DNA from: Neisseriaceae bacterium
GTDB taxonomy: Bacteria > Pseudomonadota > Gammaproteobacteria > Burkholderiales > Neisseriaceae
DNA length: 22,960 nucleotides
Direction: 5' to 3'
NCBI GenBank assembly: GCA_017518785.1
Contig: JAFWUA010000057.1
Span: forward strand, 1-22,960
Below, in pieces: positions 22,573-22,960 of this stretch (its first letter is position 1; each line of letters starts with the position of its first letter). The translations under genes were made by a program, and so were the position numbers. The notes beneath the pieces were generated by a model, which saw nothing but the letters and a program-made list of their open reading frames with translations, searched no databases and was not told the origin of the DNA.

Positions 22573-22960
22573 ATGGAATATTCTGATTCATTAATTTATA
22601 TTGCAGAAATAATCGGTACTATTGCTTTTGCTTCATCAGGAGCATTGCTTGCAATTCGTAAAAATATGGATTTATTAGGAGTAATAGTATTAGGTATGAC
22701 CACTGCATTAGGTGGTGGATTATTGCGTGATTTAGTATTAGATATTCACCCGCCGCGTATGTTTGAAAATCCATCATATACAGTAGTTGCAATTTTAACT
22801 TCACTGATTTTGTTTATATATATTTATTTTCATAGATATGTTTTATATAGAAATTTTATTAATATTTATGAAAAAATAATGAATTTTTTAGACGCATTAG
22901 GGTTAGGAATTTTTACCGTAGTTGGAATTAATACCGCTCTATCAGTTAATATGGGAGATA
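22573..22960 (+). CDS. TRIC-type cation channel / UPF0126 (YadS/YicG) membrane protein, 5' part
   Basis: The gene runs off the window; 129 codons are visible, out of about 200 usual for the family. The translation begins MEYSDSLIYIAEIIGTIAFA and continues SSGALLAIRKNMDLLGVIVL, then GMTTALGGGLLRDLVLD. The AFASSGALLAIRK and GGGLLRDL blocks mark the UPF0126/TRIC family of small seven-helix membrane proteins, whose bacterial members are trimeric potassium-permeable channels in structural studies. At least three hydrophobic helices are present. GGAG (22560-22563) with a somewhat long spacing supports the ATG at 22573. Confidence 0.88.
   Translation, partial: MEYSDSLIYIAEIIGTIAFASSGALLAIRKNMDLLGVIVLGMTTALGGGLLRDLVLDIHPPRMFENPSYTVVAILTSLILFIYIYFHRYVLYRNFINIYEKIMNFLDALGLGIFTVVGINTALSVNMGD

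Overview
The window is AT-rich proteobacterial chromosome, most likely from a naturally competent member of the Neisseriaceae (Betaproteobacteria); I cannot name the genus. Four things point there: a head-to-head bamD(comL)/rluD pair as I recall it from Neisseria, a PilC/PilY1 pilus-tip protein with a neisserial-type C-terminus, a fused kinase-acetyltransferase ArgA, and above all a short word, AGTCTGCCGGAAA, scattered at very high density inside and between genes. That word looks like a DNA uptake sequence (DUS) and differs at only two of twelve positions from the Simonsiella-type dialect as I remember it. There is no plasmid, prophage or CRISPR signal; the genes are ordinary core functions.

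Layout. 31-1915: bamD (minus) and rluD (plus), diverging from overlapping start codons. 1916-3363: gene-poor stretch of about 1.4 kb filled with palindromic repeat elements, broken only by a tRNA-Ser(GGA) gene. 3500-7498: pilC/pilY1, followed by a strong terminator. 8025-10742: an FAD-linked 2-hydroxyacid-type dehydrogenase and a lipoprotein LD-carboxypeptidase. 11003-14137: rsmA, an amino-acid ABC transporter ATPase, an rnfB-like ferredoxin and kdsB, all on plus. 14382-15638: pqiA on minus. 15767-19030: thiE, a zinc-ribbon membrane protein and argA on plus. 19033-20183: fxsA and a SafE/DsbD_2-like copper or thiol membrane protein on minus. 20810-22960: pdxA, an mnmM-like methyltransferase and a TRIC-family channel gene cut by the window edge.

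The most unusual content is between the genes. A family of roughly 131-157 bp palindromic elements (type A, ends GAGACTCCTGCAAAACTCG; type B, ends GAAACCTTTGCAAAACTCG) occupies nearly every larger intergenic gap. Eight copies are flanked by exact 5-bp direct repeats (ATAAA, TTATT, ATTAT, ATCAA, AGACT twice, AAGCT, AGTTT), so they behave as non-autonomous transposable elements (MITEs). No transposase is present in the window. Some copies are nested in older decayed copies, two were inserted at the edge of a DUS word, and one now supplies the stop codon of pdxA.

Together the window shows a competent, piliated bacterium whose intergenic space is shaped by two repeat systems: a DUS that marks DNA for uptake and a MITE family that has transposed repeatedly. 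The family comparisons rest on memory of known proteins and repeats and were not searched.
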